Of a stretch of DNA of 43,599 nt, positions 26,157 to 35,061 are shown in pieces. The position numbers and the translations under genes were made by a program. The notes below the pieces were generated by a model, which saw only the letters and a list, made by a program, of their open reading frames with translations, searched no databases and was not told the origin of the DNA. How positions within the stretch are numbered: the stretch's first letter is position 1; each line of letters opens with the position of its first letter. This DNA is from an uncultured Bacteroidota bacterium (lineage in GTDB: Bacteria; Bacteroidota; Bacteroidia; Flavobacteriales; Flavobacteriaceae): NCBI GenBank assembly GCA_913060705.1, contig CAJXTX010000009.1:1-43599 (forward strand), given 5' to 3'.

Positions 26157-29100
26157 TTAATTCGGTCTCCTATTTTTGAACACCGCCCACTTCAATCTGT
26201 AACTCATATGAAACAATACAGGCACAATAATCAAGGTCAAGAAGGTGGCGACGAGTAGACCAAAGATCACAGTCCATGCTAAAGGACCCCAGAAGATGAC
26301 ATTATCACCTCCCACATAAACCTGCGGATCCCAGCGGGTGAAAAGCGTAATAAAGTTGATGTTCAATCCAATCGCTAAAGGAACCAGTCCGAGTATCGTA
26401 GTGATTGCCGTGAGTAATACGGGTCTTAAACGCGCTTTACCCCCTTGAATCACACAATCCGTAAGATCCTCTATCGGAAGTAATTGATAATCTTCCTGGT
26501 TTAAAACAACCTTTCTTCTGTCAATCAATATTTGGGTATAATCTAGCAATACCACTCCATTGTTCACCACAATACCTGCAAGGGCAATGATACCCATCAT
26601 CGTCATCATAATCACGAAGGGCCAACCCGTCAACATAAGACCACCAAACACACCGATCAAGCTCAAGAAGATGGCGATCATAATGATCAATGGCTTTGAA
26701 ATACCGCTAAACTGAAAGATCAAGATGAGCAATATCAAACCTAGTCCAGCAAAGAAGGCGCCCATTAAGAAGGATTGCTGTTTGTTTTGCTCTTCAATCT
26801 GTCCGGTATAGTCGATTTGTACTCCTTCAGGAAGCGCTCCAAAAGACTCCATCTCTTTCTGAATCTGACTCACGATTTCTACCGCATTTCCTCCTGGCAA
26901 TAATGCGGAGTACAAGGTGATTACGCGCTTTCCGTTTTTATGCTTTATGGCAGAGAATCCCGAAGTGTTGCGTGCACTAGCCACAGCTGATATAGGTACC
27001 TCTTTTATTTGACCGTTAGCAGGATCTCTAAAGATGATTCGCTGTTCAAACAAGGCGCTTTTATTGTAACGCAGGTCTTCGTTAAAGCGGACATTGATAT
27101 CGTAATCGTCATTGCCCTCTTTGTAAATTCCGGCCTTTTCTCCGAATAGAGAGCGTCTGATCTGCATAGCCACTTGACCTACTGCTACACCAAGGTCTCC
27201 CGCTTTTTTGCGGTCGACGTACACTTCAAGAGCAGGCTTGTCTTTGTTGACATCCAATTTAATGCCCTCCATGCCGTCGATGCTCTTTCTATTGATGTAT
27301 GCTTGAATCTGAGTGCCTAATTGCATTAATTCATCGTAGTCTTCTCCGGTGATCTCAATATTCACTGGATAGCCCGATGGAGGACCCACTGGATCCTTTT
27401 CTACTGAAATAACCACACCCGGATACTTCTGAGTTAACGCCTCTTGCACTCGCAGCCTAAACTCCTCACTATCAAAACCTTTTCGGTCTTTAAATTCGCG
27501 CATTTGCACCACCACCTTGGCACGATGTGGCATCTCTGAAGCAGATCCTCCTTCAGTGAAAGGGTTTTCTGCACCTTTTCCGACCTGCGCTACTGAAGTT
27601 TCTACCAAGGCGTTTACCCCATCAATTTGATAGCGTTCATCGTTCACTATAGCCGCAATTTCTTGCTCAATAGAGAGCGATAATGCATTGGTTTTTTCAA
27701 TCGCAGTTCCCTGCGGATATTCGACATAAACGACCACTTGTTTAGGTCTGTTGTCCGGGAAGAATTCGATCTTGGTACGCCCCATTCCAATAGAGGCACC
27801 GAAGCCCATAAACGCCACCACCAACAATGCAATCATCGCAGCGAAATAATAATAGACGTTCTTTCCGCGAATGGCACGCTTCAAGGCATTTTCATAGGCA
27901 TTTTCAAGACGCACTAAAAAGGTGTTTTGAAAAGACACCGTCGATTTGAAGATAAACATGCGATAAAGCCACAAAAGAATGACTACTACCACCATAAGAG
28001 TTCCCAATCCGCGGACTGCACCACCAACAATAGCCATAAACACTCCCAACGGAACAAAGACCATTGTAATGTTTTTCATCGTTTTAAGAGAAAGCTCTTT
28101 CTCATCGATCACCATGAACTTTGACACCAACATAGAGTTCATGAAAATTGCCACGAACAATGAAGATCCTAATACTACCGAAAGCGTGATCGGAAAGTAT
28201 ATCATGAATTGACCAAATATACCAGGCCATGTACCTAATGGAACAAAGGCGGCCACCGTGGTTGCAGTTGAAATGATGATCGGAACTGCAATCTCTCCGA
28301 TTCCCTTTTTTGCCGCTTCAATACGCGACATTTTCTCTTTATCCATCAATCGGTAGACGTTCTCCACTACTACCACACCATTATCTACGAGCATTCCGAG
28401 CCCCATGATAAGACCAAAGAGAATCATGGTGTTCAAGGTATATCCTAAGGCGTTGAGAATCATAAAGGAAATAAACATCGACATCGGAATGGCAAACCCC
28501 ACAAATAGCGCGTTTCTGAACCCTAAGAAGAACATCAGTACGATGACTACTAAAATGATTCCGAAAATGATGTTATTCACCAAATCATCTACTTGATTGA
28601 TGGTAGACGCACTTGTATCACTCGTAATAGTAACGCTTAAGTCGTCAGGAAAAACCTCTTCTTTGGCACGATCCACCACCGCATAAATTTGCTCTGCTGC
28701 TTCTACAGCATTGAGCCCTGCGCGTTTTTTGACATCGAGCATGACTACCGGGGTCAAAGACTCTCTTGCATAGGTGTTTCGCTCTTCTTCTTTGAAAGAA
28801 ACCGTTGCGATATCCTTCAGAAAAATGGCCCCGTTTTCAGACTTCACCACAAAATTCTCTAAGTCCTCTGGGTGCTCAATTTCACCAAGAATACGAATGG
28901 TTCTGCGTTGACCACTGGCCACTAAACTTCCAGCAGACATCGTCATGTTACCGTTTCCTATAGCACCAATGACATCGTTAAAACTCACCTGAGAGGCCAT
29001 CATCTTATAGACGTCAAGTGCCACTTCAACTTCCATGTCTTGTGCACCTCGTATATCTACCTCCTTAATTTGGGGGAGGTCTTCAATCAACTCTTCTAGA

Positions 29101-29624
29101 TACTCAGCGTACGCTTTAAGTTGAATACTGGTATAGTCTCCCTTTAGGTTCACATTCATGATCGGCTGTGACTCTGAGATATTAAGGTCAAACACGTTGG
29201 GCTCTACCTTGGCTCCATTAAAAACGGGCCAATCTTCGCTGGCCTTTTCTACATCTACCTCATTTTGCACCCTGACTTTAGCCTCTTGAATGGAGACCGA
29301 CTCTTCAAACTCGACAATGATCATTCCATAATCCTCAGAGGACGTTGATAGGGACTCAACGACTCCGGAAATGGCTTTTATTCTTTTTTCAAGGGGATCG
29401 ACGATTAATCTTTCGATATCCTCTGCAGTGTTACCCGGGTATACGGTACTGATATAAATTTTCGTTTCAACAACCTCAGGAAACTCCTCGCGAGGCATGG
29501 CGAAGTATGAGCTGATTCCTACCGTAAAGAACAAGGCGATCATTACGTAGATAATCGTCGGATTATCTATCGCCCATGAAGCCCATTTGAATTCTTTATT
29601 ACTGTTTTTTTCTGCCTTTTTCAT
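26157..29624 (-). CDS. RND efflux permease (HAE1/AcrB-like)
   Basis: 1155 aa inner-membrane proton-driven pump. TM1 is at about residues 22-42 and a large periplasmic porter domain follows. TM4 carries the proton-relay motif GMLVDNGVVVVEN with D414 (Asn rather than a second Asp at 415), and a second porter domain and TM8-12 follow. It is about 100 residues longer than AcrB. Part of the excess is a hydrophobic stretch at about 519-558 in the cytoplasmic loop between the two halves that could form two extra helices. Substrates unknown: drugs, detergents, bile-like compounds or siderophores. Third structural gene after tolC and the adaptor; TetR gene at the head. Confidence 0.93.
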   Translation of the reverse strand: MKKAEKNSNKEFKWASWAIDNPTIIYVMIALFFTVGISSYFAMPREEFPEVVETKIYISTVYPGNTAEDIERLIVDPLEKRIKAISGVVESLSTSSEDYGMIIVEFEESVSIQEAKVRVQNEVDVEKASEDWPVFNGAKVEPNVFDLNISESQPIMNVNLKGDYTSIQLKAYAEYLEELIEDLPQIKEVDIRGAQDMEVEVALDVYKMMASQVSFNDVIGAIGNGNMTMSAGSLVASGQRRTIRILGEIEHPEDLENFVVKSENGAIFLKDIATVSFKEEERNTYARESLTPVVMLDVKKRAGLNAVEAAEQIYAVVDRAKEEVFPDDLSVTITSDTSASTINQVDDLVNNIIFGIILVVIVLMFFLGFRNALFVGFAIPMSMFISFMILNALGYTLNTMILFGLIMGLGMLVDNGVVVVENVYRLMDKEKMSRIEAAKKGIGEIAVPIIISTATTVAAFVPLGTWPGIFGQFMIYFPITLSVVLGSSLFVAIFMNSMLVSKFMVIDEKELSLKTMKNITMVFVPLGVFMAIVGGAVRGLGTLMVVVVILLWLYRMFIFKSTVSFQNTFLVRLENAYENALKRAIRGKNVYYYFAAMIALLVVAFMGFGASIGMGRTKIEFFPDNRPKQVVVYVEYPQGTAIEKTNALSLSIEQEIAAIVNDERYQIDGVNALVETSVAQVGKGAENPFTEGGSASEMPHRAKVVVQMREFKDRKGFDSEEFRLRVQEALTQKYPGVVISVEKDPVGPPSGYPVNIEITGEDYDELMQLGTQIQAYINRKSIDGMEGIKLDVNKDKPALEVYVDRKKAGDLGVAVGQVAMQIRRSLFGEKAGIYKEGNDDYDINVRFNEDLRYNKSALFEQRIIFRDPANGQIKEVPISAVASARNTSGFSAIKHKNGKRVITLYSALLPGGNAVEIVSQIQKEMESFGALPEGVQIDYTGQIEEQNKQQSFLMGAFFAGLGLILLILIFQFSGISKPLIIMIAIFLSLIGVFGGLMLTGWPFVIMMTMMGIIALAGIVVNNGVVLLDYTQILIDRRKVVLNQEDYQLLPIEDLTDCVIQGGKARLRPVLLTAITTILGLVPLAIGLNINFITLFTRWDPQVYVGGDNVIFWGPLAWTVIFGLLVATFLTLIIVPVLFHMSYRLKWAVFKNRRPN

Positions 29625-29634
29625 AGAAGGAGGC

Positions 29635-30807
29635 TTATTCGTTAAAGAGTTGAACTTGTTGGCCGTCAGTTACTTTTTTCGACCCTTCGGTAATCAATAA
29701 TTCGCCCGGCTGAATGCCGTCTAGAATCTCAATGACATCACCCTGTGTTTTTCCGGTTGTTACGATGCGACGCGCAACCTTGTATCCGTCTGCTTCTTCG
29801 ACTAACGCAAAACAATAATGCTGACCTTCTGCATTTTCAGAAACGATCGATTGTGGCACTAAAATCGCCGCATCATTCGAATAATCGTTCAGTCGAACCG
29901 TAGCGGTTAAATTGGGTTTTATCGCTCCGTCTTTATTGCTCAGCGCCACCTCTACCTTAAAGGATCTATTTGAAGGACTAATCACATTTGACATCTGGGT
30001 AACTTTGGCTTCAAGCTCCTTTTGCAATGCACCTAGCTCAACATGAGCCTTGGTACCTTTGGCAATGGCAGCGATATGATTTTCAGGAACATCGACCTCA
30101 ACAAAAACCTGATCGAGATTTACCACTCTGAAGAGTTCAGCACCGGGGCCTGGCGAAACAAAAACTCCTTGCTCTTTGAAGACCTCATCAACAACTCCGT
30201 CAAACGGAGCACGCACAATTGATTTGTCTAATTGAATCTCAAGGGCTTTCACAGCACTCTGCGCTGATTCGAAAGAAGTTTTTGATTGTAAATACTGTAT
30301 CTCAGAACCTATTCCACGCTGCCAAAGTCGTTCTTGTCGCTCAAAAACGGTGGCAGCTAAGGCCAATTGACTTTTGGCCTGTTCTAATTGTGCAGCCATT
30401 CCTCCATCATCTAGATAGGCTAGAACCGCATCTTTTTTTACAGATTGCCCTTCGCGAACTACCACAGATTTTAGGATACCGGGCATCTCTGGGTAGACCA
30501 TCACGTTCTGTAATGTCTTCACTGTTCCTTGTAACTCGATAAAATGATCAAACGATGCTTCCTCTGCAGTTATGGCAGCAACCAACGGAAGTGCAGCGCC
30601 GCTATTGAGTTTTGCAAGCGCGATATCAAGTTGTTCGATGCGTTGATCAATAGCACTGCGTTCATCATTAAGAGCAGTTCTAGCCTGACGCATTCCTTGC
30701 TCGTCATTTGACTTGATCAGCTCATCAATTGATACCTCACCTGAACCTTGACAAGCAGTAAGCAGCACTAGGGCAAAAGCAATGGGTGATAAATAAGATG
30801 TTTTCAT
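29635..30807 (-). CDS. RND efflux periplasmic adaptor (HlyD/AcrA family lipoprotein)
   Basis: 390 aa. The lipoprotein signal MKTSYLSPIAFALVLLTAC has its cysteine at 19. A short coiled coil (about 40-70) precedes a lipoyl/barrel-sandwich domain (VVREGQSVKKDAVLAYLDDG, IVRAPFDGVVDEVFKEQGVFVSPG) around an alpha-helical hairpin, then beta-barrel and membrane-proximal domains. It links the inner-membrane pump to the TolC-like channel. Ten bp precede the pump gene. Confidence 0.93.
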   Translation of the reverse strand: MKTSYLSPIAFALVLLTACQGSGEVSIDELIKSNDEQGMRQARTALNDERSAIDQRIEQLDIALAKLNSGAALPLVAAITAEEASFDHFIELQGTVKTLQNVMVYPEMPGILKSVVVREGQSVKKDAVLAYLDDGGMAAQLEQAKSQLALAATVFERQERLWQRGIGSEIQYLQSKTSFESAQSAVKALEIQLDKSIVRAPFDGVVDEVFKEQGVFVSPGPGAELFRVVNLDQVFVEVDVPENHIAAIAKGTKAHVELGALQKELEAKVTQMSNVISPSNRSFKVEVALSNKDGAIKPNLTATVRLNDYSNDAAILVPQSIVSENAEGQHYCFALVEEADGYKVARRIVTTGKTQGDVIEILDGIQPGELLITEGSKKVTDGQQVQLFNE

Positions 30808-30841
30808 AGGGATGGTTATGAGTTTCTAAGGGACTATTCGG

Positions 30842-32185
30842 TTATAGAGATTCGTTTAAAAAATTTGCTAGTTCGGTATGTGTGTTGATCACTCGTACCA
30901 TAGAAGACAAGTATTCTTGCTGCGTCTGGTAGAGCTGCAGCTGAGCTTGTCTTAAATCAAAACTGCTAGCCACACCTTCTTTGAACTTAAGTTCGTTCTT
31001 GTCTGCAATGCGCTGCGCGAGATCGAGATTGTCTTTAGCCGTTAAGAATTGCTCTTTCGAAAGCGCAAAAGCACTGCTCAGATTTTCAAATTGAACATTC
31101 AGCATACGTTCGGTATCGATCTTGGTATTCTGCGCTTTTATATCAGCAATTTTAGCACGCTGCGTATTTGCCGATCTCAGCAATGAGCTGAATAGTGGAA
31201 CTTGAAGATTGACTCCTAAAATGGCGGTGTTGAAGTATTCTTTACCGCTCTCAAAAAAATCAAAGCTTTGACCGAAGGCATTCGTTCCTAAATTCAAAGA
31301 CGCACTAAGCGTAGGCAGCGCCTTGCTCTTGGCTAACTTTAACTCTAGAGCTGTTTTCTTGGTTAGATTCTCGACCATCAAGTAGTCGATGTTTTGATCG
31401 AGTTCAAAAGAGGCTGGCAATTCACTTACCATCTCAACCCCTACCAATGCTTCAAGCGAGTCTAATAATTCGATAGGAGCATTAATTTCTCTACCCAAAA
31501 GAGCGTTCAACATGTAATGGCTTATTCGTGCCATACGGTAAGCATTCTTTTCATTGCTCTTCAGCGTAGCATAGGTGATTTGAAGCTGGTCTACGGTTTC
31601 TTCTTCACCTAAGCCATTATCAAATAAGGCTTGCGCCTCATATAAATTACGTTCTACCTGAGCCACATTTTTCGACAAGAGATCAGCGCTTTTCTCAGCC
31701 ATTAAGGCATTGGCATAGGCCTCAACGACTGCGGCTCTAACTTCTAATGAGGTTTTGTTGTACAGGTTTTCAGAGTATTCTAAAAAGGTTTTGGTCGCTT
31801 GTACGCCAACGATATACGATCCATCAAAGAGCAACTGATTCCAGGACACCCCAGCATTGAAGGTTTGAGGTTGCCCAAATATCACTTCTTCAAAGGTTCC
31901 GGGCTCTCCGCCGAAAAATTGGGCCGGAATTTGAGCCACCGGTTGTTCGAGTTGGTTCTGATAATTCACAGATCCGCTGATCTGAGGCAGACCCGCTGCA
32001 ATCGTCGCCCATTTCTGAGCTTGTGCATCACGCCGGTCTTGAGCCGCATTTTTCATTTGAATATTGTGATCCAATGCAAACTCTACAGCCTGTTCAAGGG
32101 TGAGGTTCAACGGCTCATCCTTTTGTGCAAGTATGAGCTGTGTTCCCATGAAGAAAACAATCGAAGCTATTAAACGGTATCTCAT
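30842..32185 (-). CDS. TolC family outer-membrane efflux channel
   Basis: 447 aa with signal peptide (MRYRLIASIVFFMGTQLILAQ). Two OEP repeats of long amphipathic helices, rich in Ala/Leu/Gln, follow the pattern LTLEQAVEFALDHNIQMKNA ... and a second half ending KEGVASSFDLRQAQLQLYQ, typical of TolC trimers. Its ATG overlaps the TetR stop (ATGA). First structural component of the tripartite pump. Confidence 0.93.
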   Translation of the reverse strand: MRYRLIASIVFFMGTQLILAQKDEPLNLTLEQAVEFALDHNIQMKNAAQDRRDAQAQKWATIAAGLPQISGSVNYQNQLEQPVAQIPAQFFGGEPGTFEEVIFGQPQTFNAGVSWNQLLFDGSYIVGVQATKTFLEYSENLYNKTSLEVRAAVVEAYANALMAEKSADLLSKNVAQVERNLYEAQALFDNGLGEEETVDQLQITYATLKSNEKNAYRMARISHYMLNALLGREINAPIELLDSLEALVGVEMVSELPASFELDQNIDYLMVENLTKKTALELKLAKSKALPTLSASLNLGTNAFGQSFDFFESGKEYFNTAILGVNLQVPLFSSLLRSANTQRAKIADIKAQNTKIDTERMLNVQFENLSSAFALSKEQFLTAKDNLDLAQRIADKNELKFKEGVASSFDLRQAQLQLYQTQQEYLSSMVRVINTHTELANFLNESL

Positions 32186-32790
32186 ATGTTCTGTTGTTCT
32201 TTTAAATATTCTTCCAAAAATTTCAATCCTTCAGGCGTAGAAATACCACGAATGTGATACTTCAAGTGCTCTAAAATCGCCGTGTTCGGATCAATGAGTT
32301 TTTCAGGAAATAGATCCTGATCTTTAAGTGTGAAATAGGTAAAGAAATGAAGTCTGAATACCAATTCAGGATTCAAGTCTGCACGGTAAATGCCCTCTTG
32401 CACTCCTCGTTCTAAATTGCGCATGAGAAAGTCCCTCATAATCATCAACTGGCGGTCTTTCAATCGTTTGAAAAGCCTAGGAAAGTACTTTTGAAGTTGG
32501 TATTGAGGAGCGTTCTTCTCATTATTTAAAAAGCGCAAGACAATGGAACGCATTGCAAACAACTCATCAATGGGATGGCGCTGTTCGTTCATTAAATCTC
32601 TAACCGCGGCATAAATGGCTTCAGAAAGGTGAAACGTGCAATCTTCAACCAGTTCTGATTTATTGCTGTAAATAGAGTAGATCGTTTTCTTAGAAATGGC
32701 CAATTCTTTGGCCAGATCGTCCATGGTTACACTTTTGAACCCCAGATCGAGGAACATTTTAGTGGCTTTTTGAAGAATTTCGTTTTTCAC
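32182..32790 (-). CDS. TetR/AcrR family transcriptional regulator of the efflux operon
   Basis: 202 aa starting with GTG. The N-terminal helix-turn-helix (VTMDDLAKELAISKKTIYSIYSNK, about residues 20-43) is a classic TetR DNA-binding domain; the C-terminal ligand/dimer domain is divergent. As first gene of the operon with a 4-bp overlap to tolC it probably represses its own operon. An inverted repeat at 32815-32838 overlapping the expected -33 region is the candidate operator. A -7 box lies 7 nt before the GTG. Confidence 0.92.
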   Translation of the reverse strand: MKNEILQKATKMFLDLGFKSVTMDDLAKELAISKKTIYSIYSNKSELVEDCTFHLSEAIYAAVRDLMNEQRHPIDELFAMRSIVLRFLNNEKNAPQYQLQKYFPRLFKRLKDRQLMIMRDFLMRNLERGVQEGIYRADLNPELVFRLHFFTYFTLKDQDLFPEKLIDPNTAILEHLKYHIRGISTPEGLKFLEEYLKEQQNI

Positions 32791-32797
32791 AGCGGCG

Positions 32798-32805
32798 CAA
32801 AGATA
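32798..32805 (-). promoter_or_regulatory. -7 element of the efflux operon
   Basis: Minus strand TATCTTTG, exact TAnnTTTG match, 7 nt before the GTG start of the TetR gene. Confidence 0.5.
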
Positions 32806-32814
32806 CGATTCAGA

Positions 32815-32838
32815 AAACTTTTAAAACGAAAAAAGTTT
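32815..32838. promoter_or_regulatory. Candidate TetR operator (inverted repeat)
   Basis: Perfect 8-bp arms AAACTTTT and AAAAGTTT around an 8-bp spacer, 24 bp in all, starting 9 bp upstream of the -7 box of the efflux operon. Size and position fit autorepression by the TetR protein; assignment is inference. Confidence 0.42.
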
Positions 32839-32874
32839 CCAGAGTTAATAAAAATTTAACCTGCTGCTTTTCGC

Positions 32875-32882
32875 TATTTTTG
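32875..32882 (+). promoter_or_regulatory. -7 element of the polyprenyl synthetase gene
   Basis: TATTTTTG, exact match, 13 nt before ATG 32896. Confidence 0.5.
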
Positions 32883-32895
32883 AACAAATTGCTCC

Positions 32896-33873
32896 ATGGA
32901 ATGTTTTGTACCCTATCAGCGTGCGTTTGAAAGTGCTCAAAAGGCCTTAAAACTGCCGGATTCACCAGAAGGTTTATACGATCCTATTCGGTATATCTTA
33001 AATCTAGATGCGAAGCGTTTGAGGCCCTCTCTCCTTTTGGCAGCCTGTGAGGCTTGCAAGGGAAGCATCGAAGATGCCTATGCTGCCGGGCTGGCTATTG
33101 AGTTGTTTCACAACTTTACCCTAATTCACGATGACATTATGGATGAGGCCCCGCTGCGAAGAGGAAAGCCAACCGTTCATCATAAGTGGAACATCAATAC
33201 AGGAATCCTTTCAGGAGATGCTATGCTCATTGTGGCCTATCAGCAATTCGAAGGTTACAGCCCAGAACTGCATGCTTCGCTTCTCTCTCTGTTTAACAAG
33301 ACCGCTTTAGAAGTGTGTGAAGGACAAGAATACGATGTGGCTTTTGAAACCATGTCCGCAGTAAGCGAGGAGGAGTATTTAAAAATGATCCAATACAAAA
33401 CTGCCGTCTTGGTGGCAGCCGCTTTAAAAATGGGTGCCCTCATCGCCCGAAGCTCTGATAAAGTAGCTTCGCTCCTATACGATTTTGGCTTGGCGCTTGG
33501 AACCGCCTTTCAAATACAAGACGATTATCTTGATGCTTTCGGAGATGCGGCTTCATTTGGCAAGCAGGTGGGAGGAGACATCATTGAGAATAAAAAGACC
33601 TATCTCGTCATCAAACTTCAAGAATTAGGAACGCGTGATCAACAACAAGGTTTACACCAGTGGTTTGAAGAAGGTGGCGCTCATCATCTATCCGAAAAAG
33701 TGGCGAAAGTCAAAGAATTGTTTCAACAGAGTGGAGCAGCTGAGGCCACAAGAAATGCGGTCAAGGCGTATACCCAAAAAAGCCAAGACATTTTAAGTCA
33801 ACTCGAACAACTGCACATTGATACCGCAAACCTGAAAGCTTTCAGCGAGGCGCTCTTAGTTAGAAACCTCTAA
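32896..33873 (+). CDS. Polyprenyl diphosphate synthase (FPP/GGPP/octaprenyl type)
   Basis: 325 aa trans-isoprenyl diphosphate synthase. The first Asp-rich motif DDIMD is at residues 79-83, followed by RRGKPTVHHKW; the second, DDYLD, is at 209-213 (QIQDDYLDAFGD). KTA (residues about 168-170) binds diphosphate. It condenses IPP with an allylic diphosphate; chain length cannot be fixed by eye. The convergent neighbour is lycopene cyclase, so GGPP for carotenoids is plausible. Its end overlaps crtY by 14 bp. Confidence 0.92.
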   Translation: MECFVPYQRAFESAQKALKLPDSPEGLYDPIRYILNLDAKRLRPSLLLAACEACKGSIEDAYAAGLAIELFHNFTLIHDDIMDEAPLRRGKPTVHHKWNINTGILSGDAMLIVAYQQFEGYSPELHASLLSLFNKTALEVCEGQEYDVAFETMSAVSEEEYLKMIQYKTAVLVAAALKMGALIARSSDKVASLLYDFGLALGTAFQIQDDYLDAFGDAASFGKQVGGDIIENKKTYLVIKLQELGTRDQQQGLHQWFEEGGAHHLSEKVAKVKELFQQSGAAEATRNAVKAYTQKSQDILSQLEQLHIDTANLKAFSEALLVRNL

Positions 33874-35005
33874 ATAAACGCCGCACAAAGGCCGCTATAA
33901 AAGGAAATGGTTTATTTGCTGCCATAATCGACAACTCTTGAAAGAAATGCGTTTTCTCTCCTAAAAAGCGAAGGATAAGCTGGGGTTTTCTTTTGCGAAA
34001 TAAGCGACTGAATATGGCAGCCCCTTTCTCATTGCGACGGTCTAATATATCCAATAATAAAAGGTCGTAAAGCCAGAATCGGTCTTTACGTTGCACCCGC
34101 AGTAAGCTTTCATCTCGCTTAAGGCCTTCTACGATGCGCTGCACCCGAACAAGGGTCCTGTCAAAAGTAAAACCTGTTGAAGGCTTGGCCCATCCGGCCG
34201 CTAGACCAATAGGAATATACCGTTTTGTTTGCCTCTCCCATAGCGGAGTGCATGACATGGGGATACTTCCACGTTCGGTAGCGACCACTTCATAGCCCAC
34301 TATATTTCTTTCACTCAGGTAGTTATCGATGGCCTTAGCATATGCTTCAAGCTCTAAAGTTTCATGAGAAAAAAGTGTGTATTCAACCAGCGCTTCGCGA
34401 TCTGAGGTTGGCAACACATACATGAAACGGGTATTTCCCATCTGCGGAGTACTAAAGTCCATGAAAAGCGCTTGATCTGGATTGAAATGCGCTTTGTCTG
34501 TTTTGACGAACCATCCGACAAAATGCTGCTGCAGCACGGGATATTTCTTGTTTGATTGAAGAAGCTCATAATCAAATCTGGAATCAAACACGGTGGCTGC
34601 CTCGAAGGTCTCAGAAGCCGTTTCAATCTTGACAACCTCTTTCATCTCGGTTACAGCGGTTACCTCTTCAACTACCCAGTCAAGTTGCGAATGGTCTTTA
34701 ATCTTAGGCCTGAAATAGTTGTGAAAATCAACCCCTTTTATCATTTGGTAGGTATACGGAGCAATCGATTGAAAAGTTGGGTTCTTTGAATCTCCGGCAT
34801 AGATCTCAGACCACTGATGCGAGACAAGATGCGCTAAAGTATGTGAACGTTCTGACCAGAAGCACCAAGTTCTGTCTTTGTACTCGTTGCCTGGGCGATC
34901 TATAATAAGCACCGAACGCTTTTTAAAGTGCGGATCTGAAAGAAGCGCATCTGCAAGCAAACTACCCGCCGCACCAGCCCCTATAATGGCATAATCATAG
35001 ATCAT
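33860..35005 (-). CDS. crtY: Lycopene beta-cyclase, CrtY family
   Basis: 381 aa flavoprotein-fold cyclase that turns lycopene ends into beta rings. N-terminal dinucleotide motif GAGAAG (residues 9-14), the family signature DRTWCFW near 44-50, and a second conserved block (YIPIGLAAGWAKPSTGFTF). No phytoene synthase or desaturase gene is adjacent, so carotenoid genes are split or this gene is remote from the main cluster. A near-consensus -7 box (TATCTTTA) lies 4 nt before its ATG. Convergent with, and overlapping, the polyprenyl synthase gene. Confidence 0.9.
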   Translation of the reverse strand: MIYDYAIIGAGAAGSLLADALLSDPHFKKRSVLIIDRPGNEYKDRTWCFWSERSHTLAHLVSHQWSEIYAGDSKNPTFQSIAPYTYQMIKGVDFHNYFRPKIKDHSQLDWVVEEVTAVTEMKEVVKIETASETFEAATVFDSRFDYELLQSNKKYPVLQQHFVGWFVKTDKAHFNPDQALFMDFSTPQMGNTRFMYVLPTSDREALVEYTLFSHETLELEAYAKAIDNYLSERNIVGYEVVATERGSIPMSCTPLWERQTKRYIPIGLAAGWAKPSTGFTFDRTLVRVQRIVEGLKRDESLLRVQRKDRFWLYDLLLLDILDRRNEKGAAIFSRLFRKRKPQLILRFLGEKTHFFQELSIMAANKPFPFIAAFVRRLFRGF

Positions 35006-35009
35006 GTGT

Positions 35010-35017
35010 TAAAGATA
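35010..35017 (-). promoter_or_regulatory. Probable -7 element of crtY
   Basis: Minus strand TATCTTTA, one mismatch from TAnnTTTG, 4 nt before the crtY ATG. Confidence 0.36.
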
Positions 35018-35040
35018 ACCGCTATTTAAGTCAAATCGAT

Positions 35041-35048
35041 TAGTTTTG
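35041..35048 (+). promoter_or_regulatory. -7 element of the ZIP transporter gene
   Basis: TAGTTTTG, exact match, 13 nt before ATG 35062 (19 before the alternative ATG 35068). Confidence 0.48.
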
Positions 35049-35061
35049 TATTCCAAAACAA

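Noticed and set aside
27927-28596. Open frames on the plus strand antisense to the RND pump gene
   Set aside because: They lie within a strongly supported CDS, have low-complexity or odd composition and no protein motif; read as shadows of coding bias.
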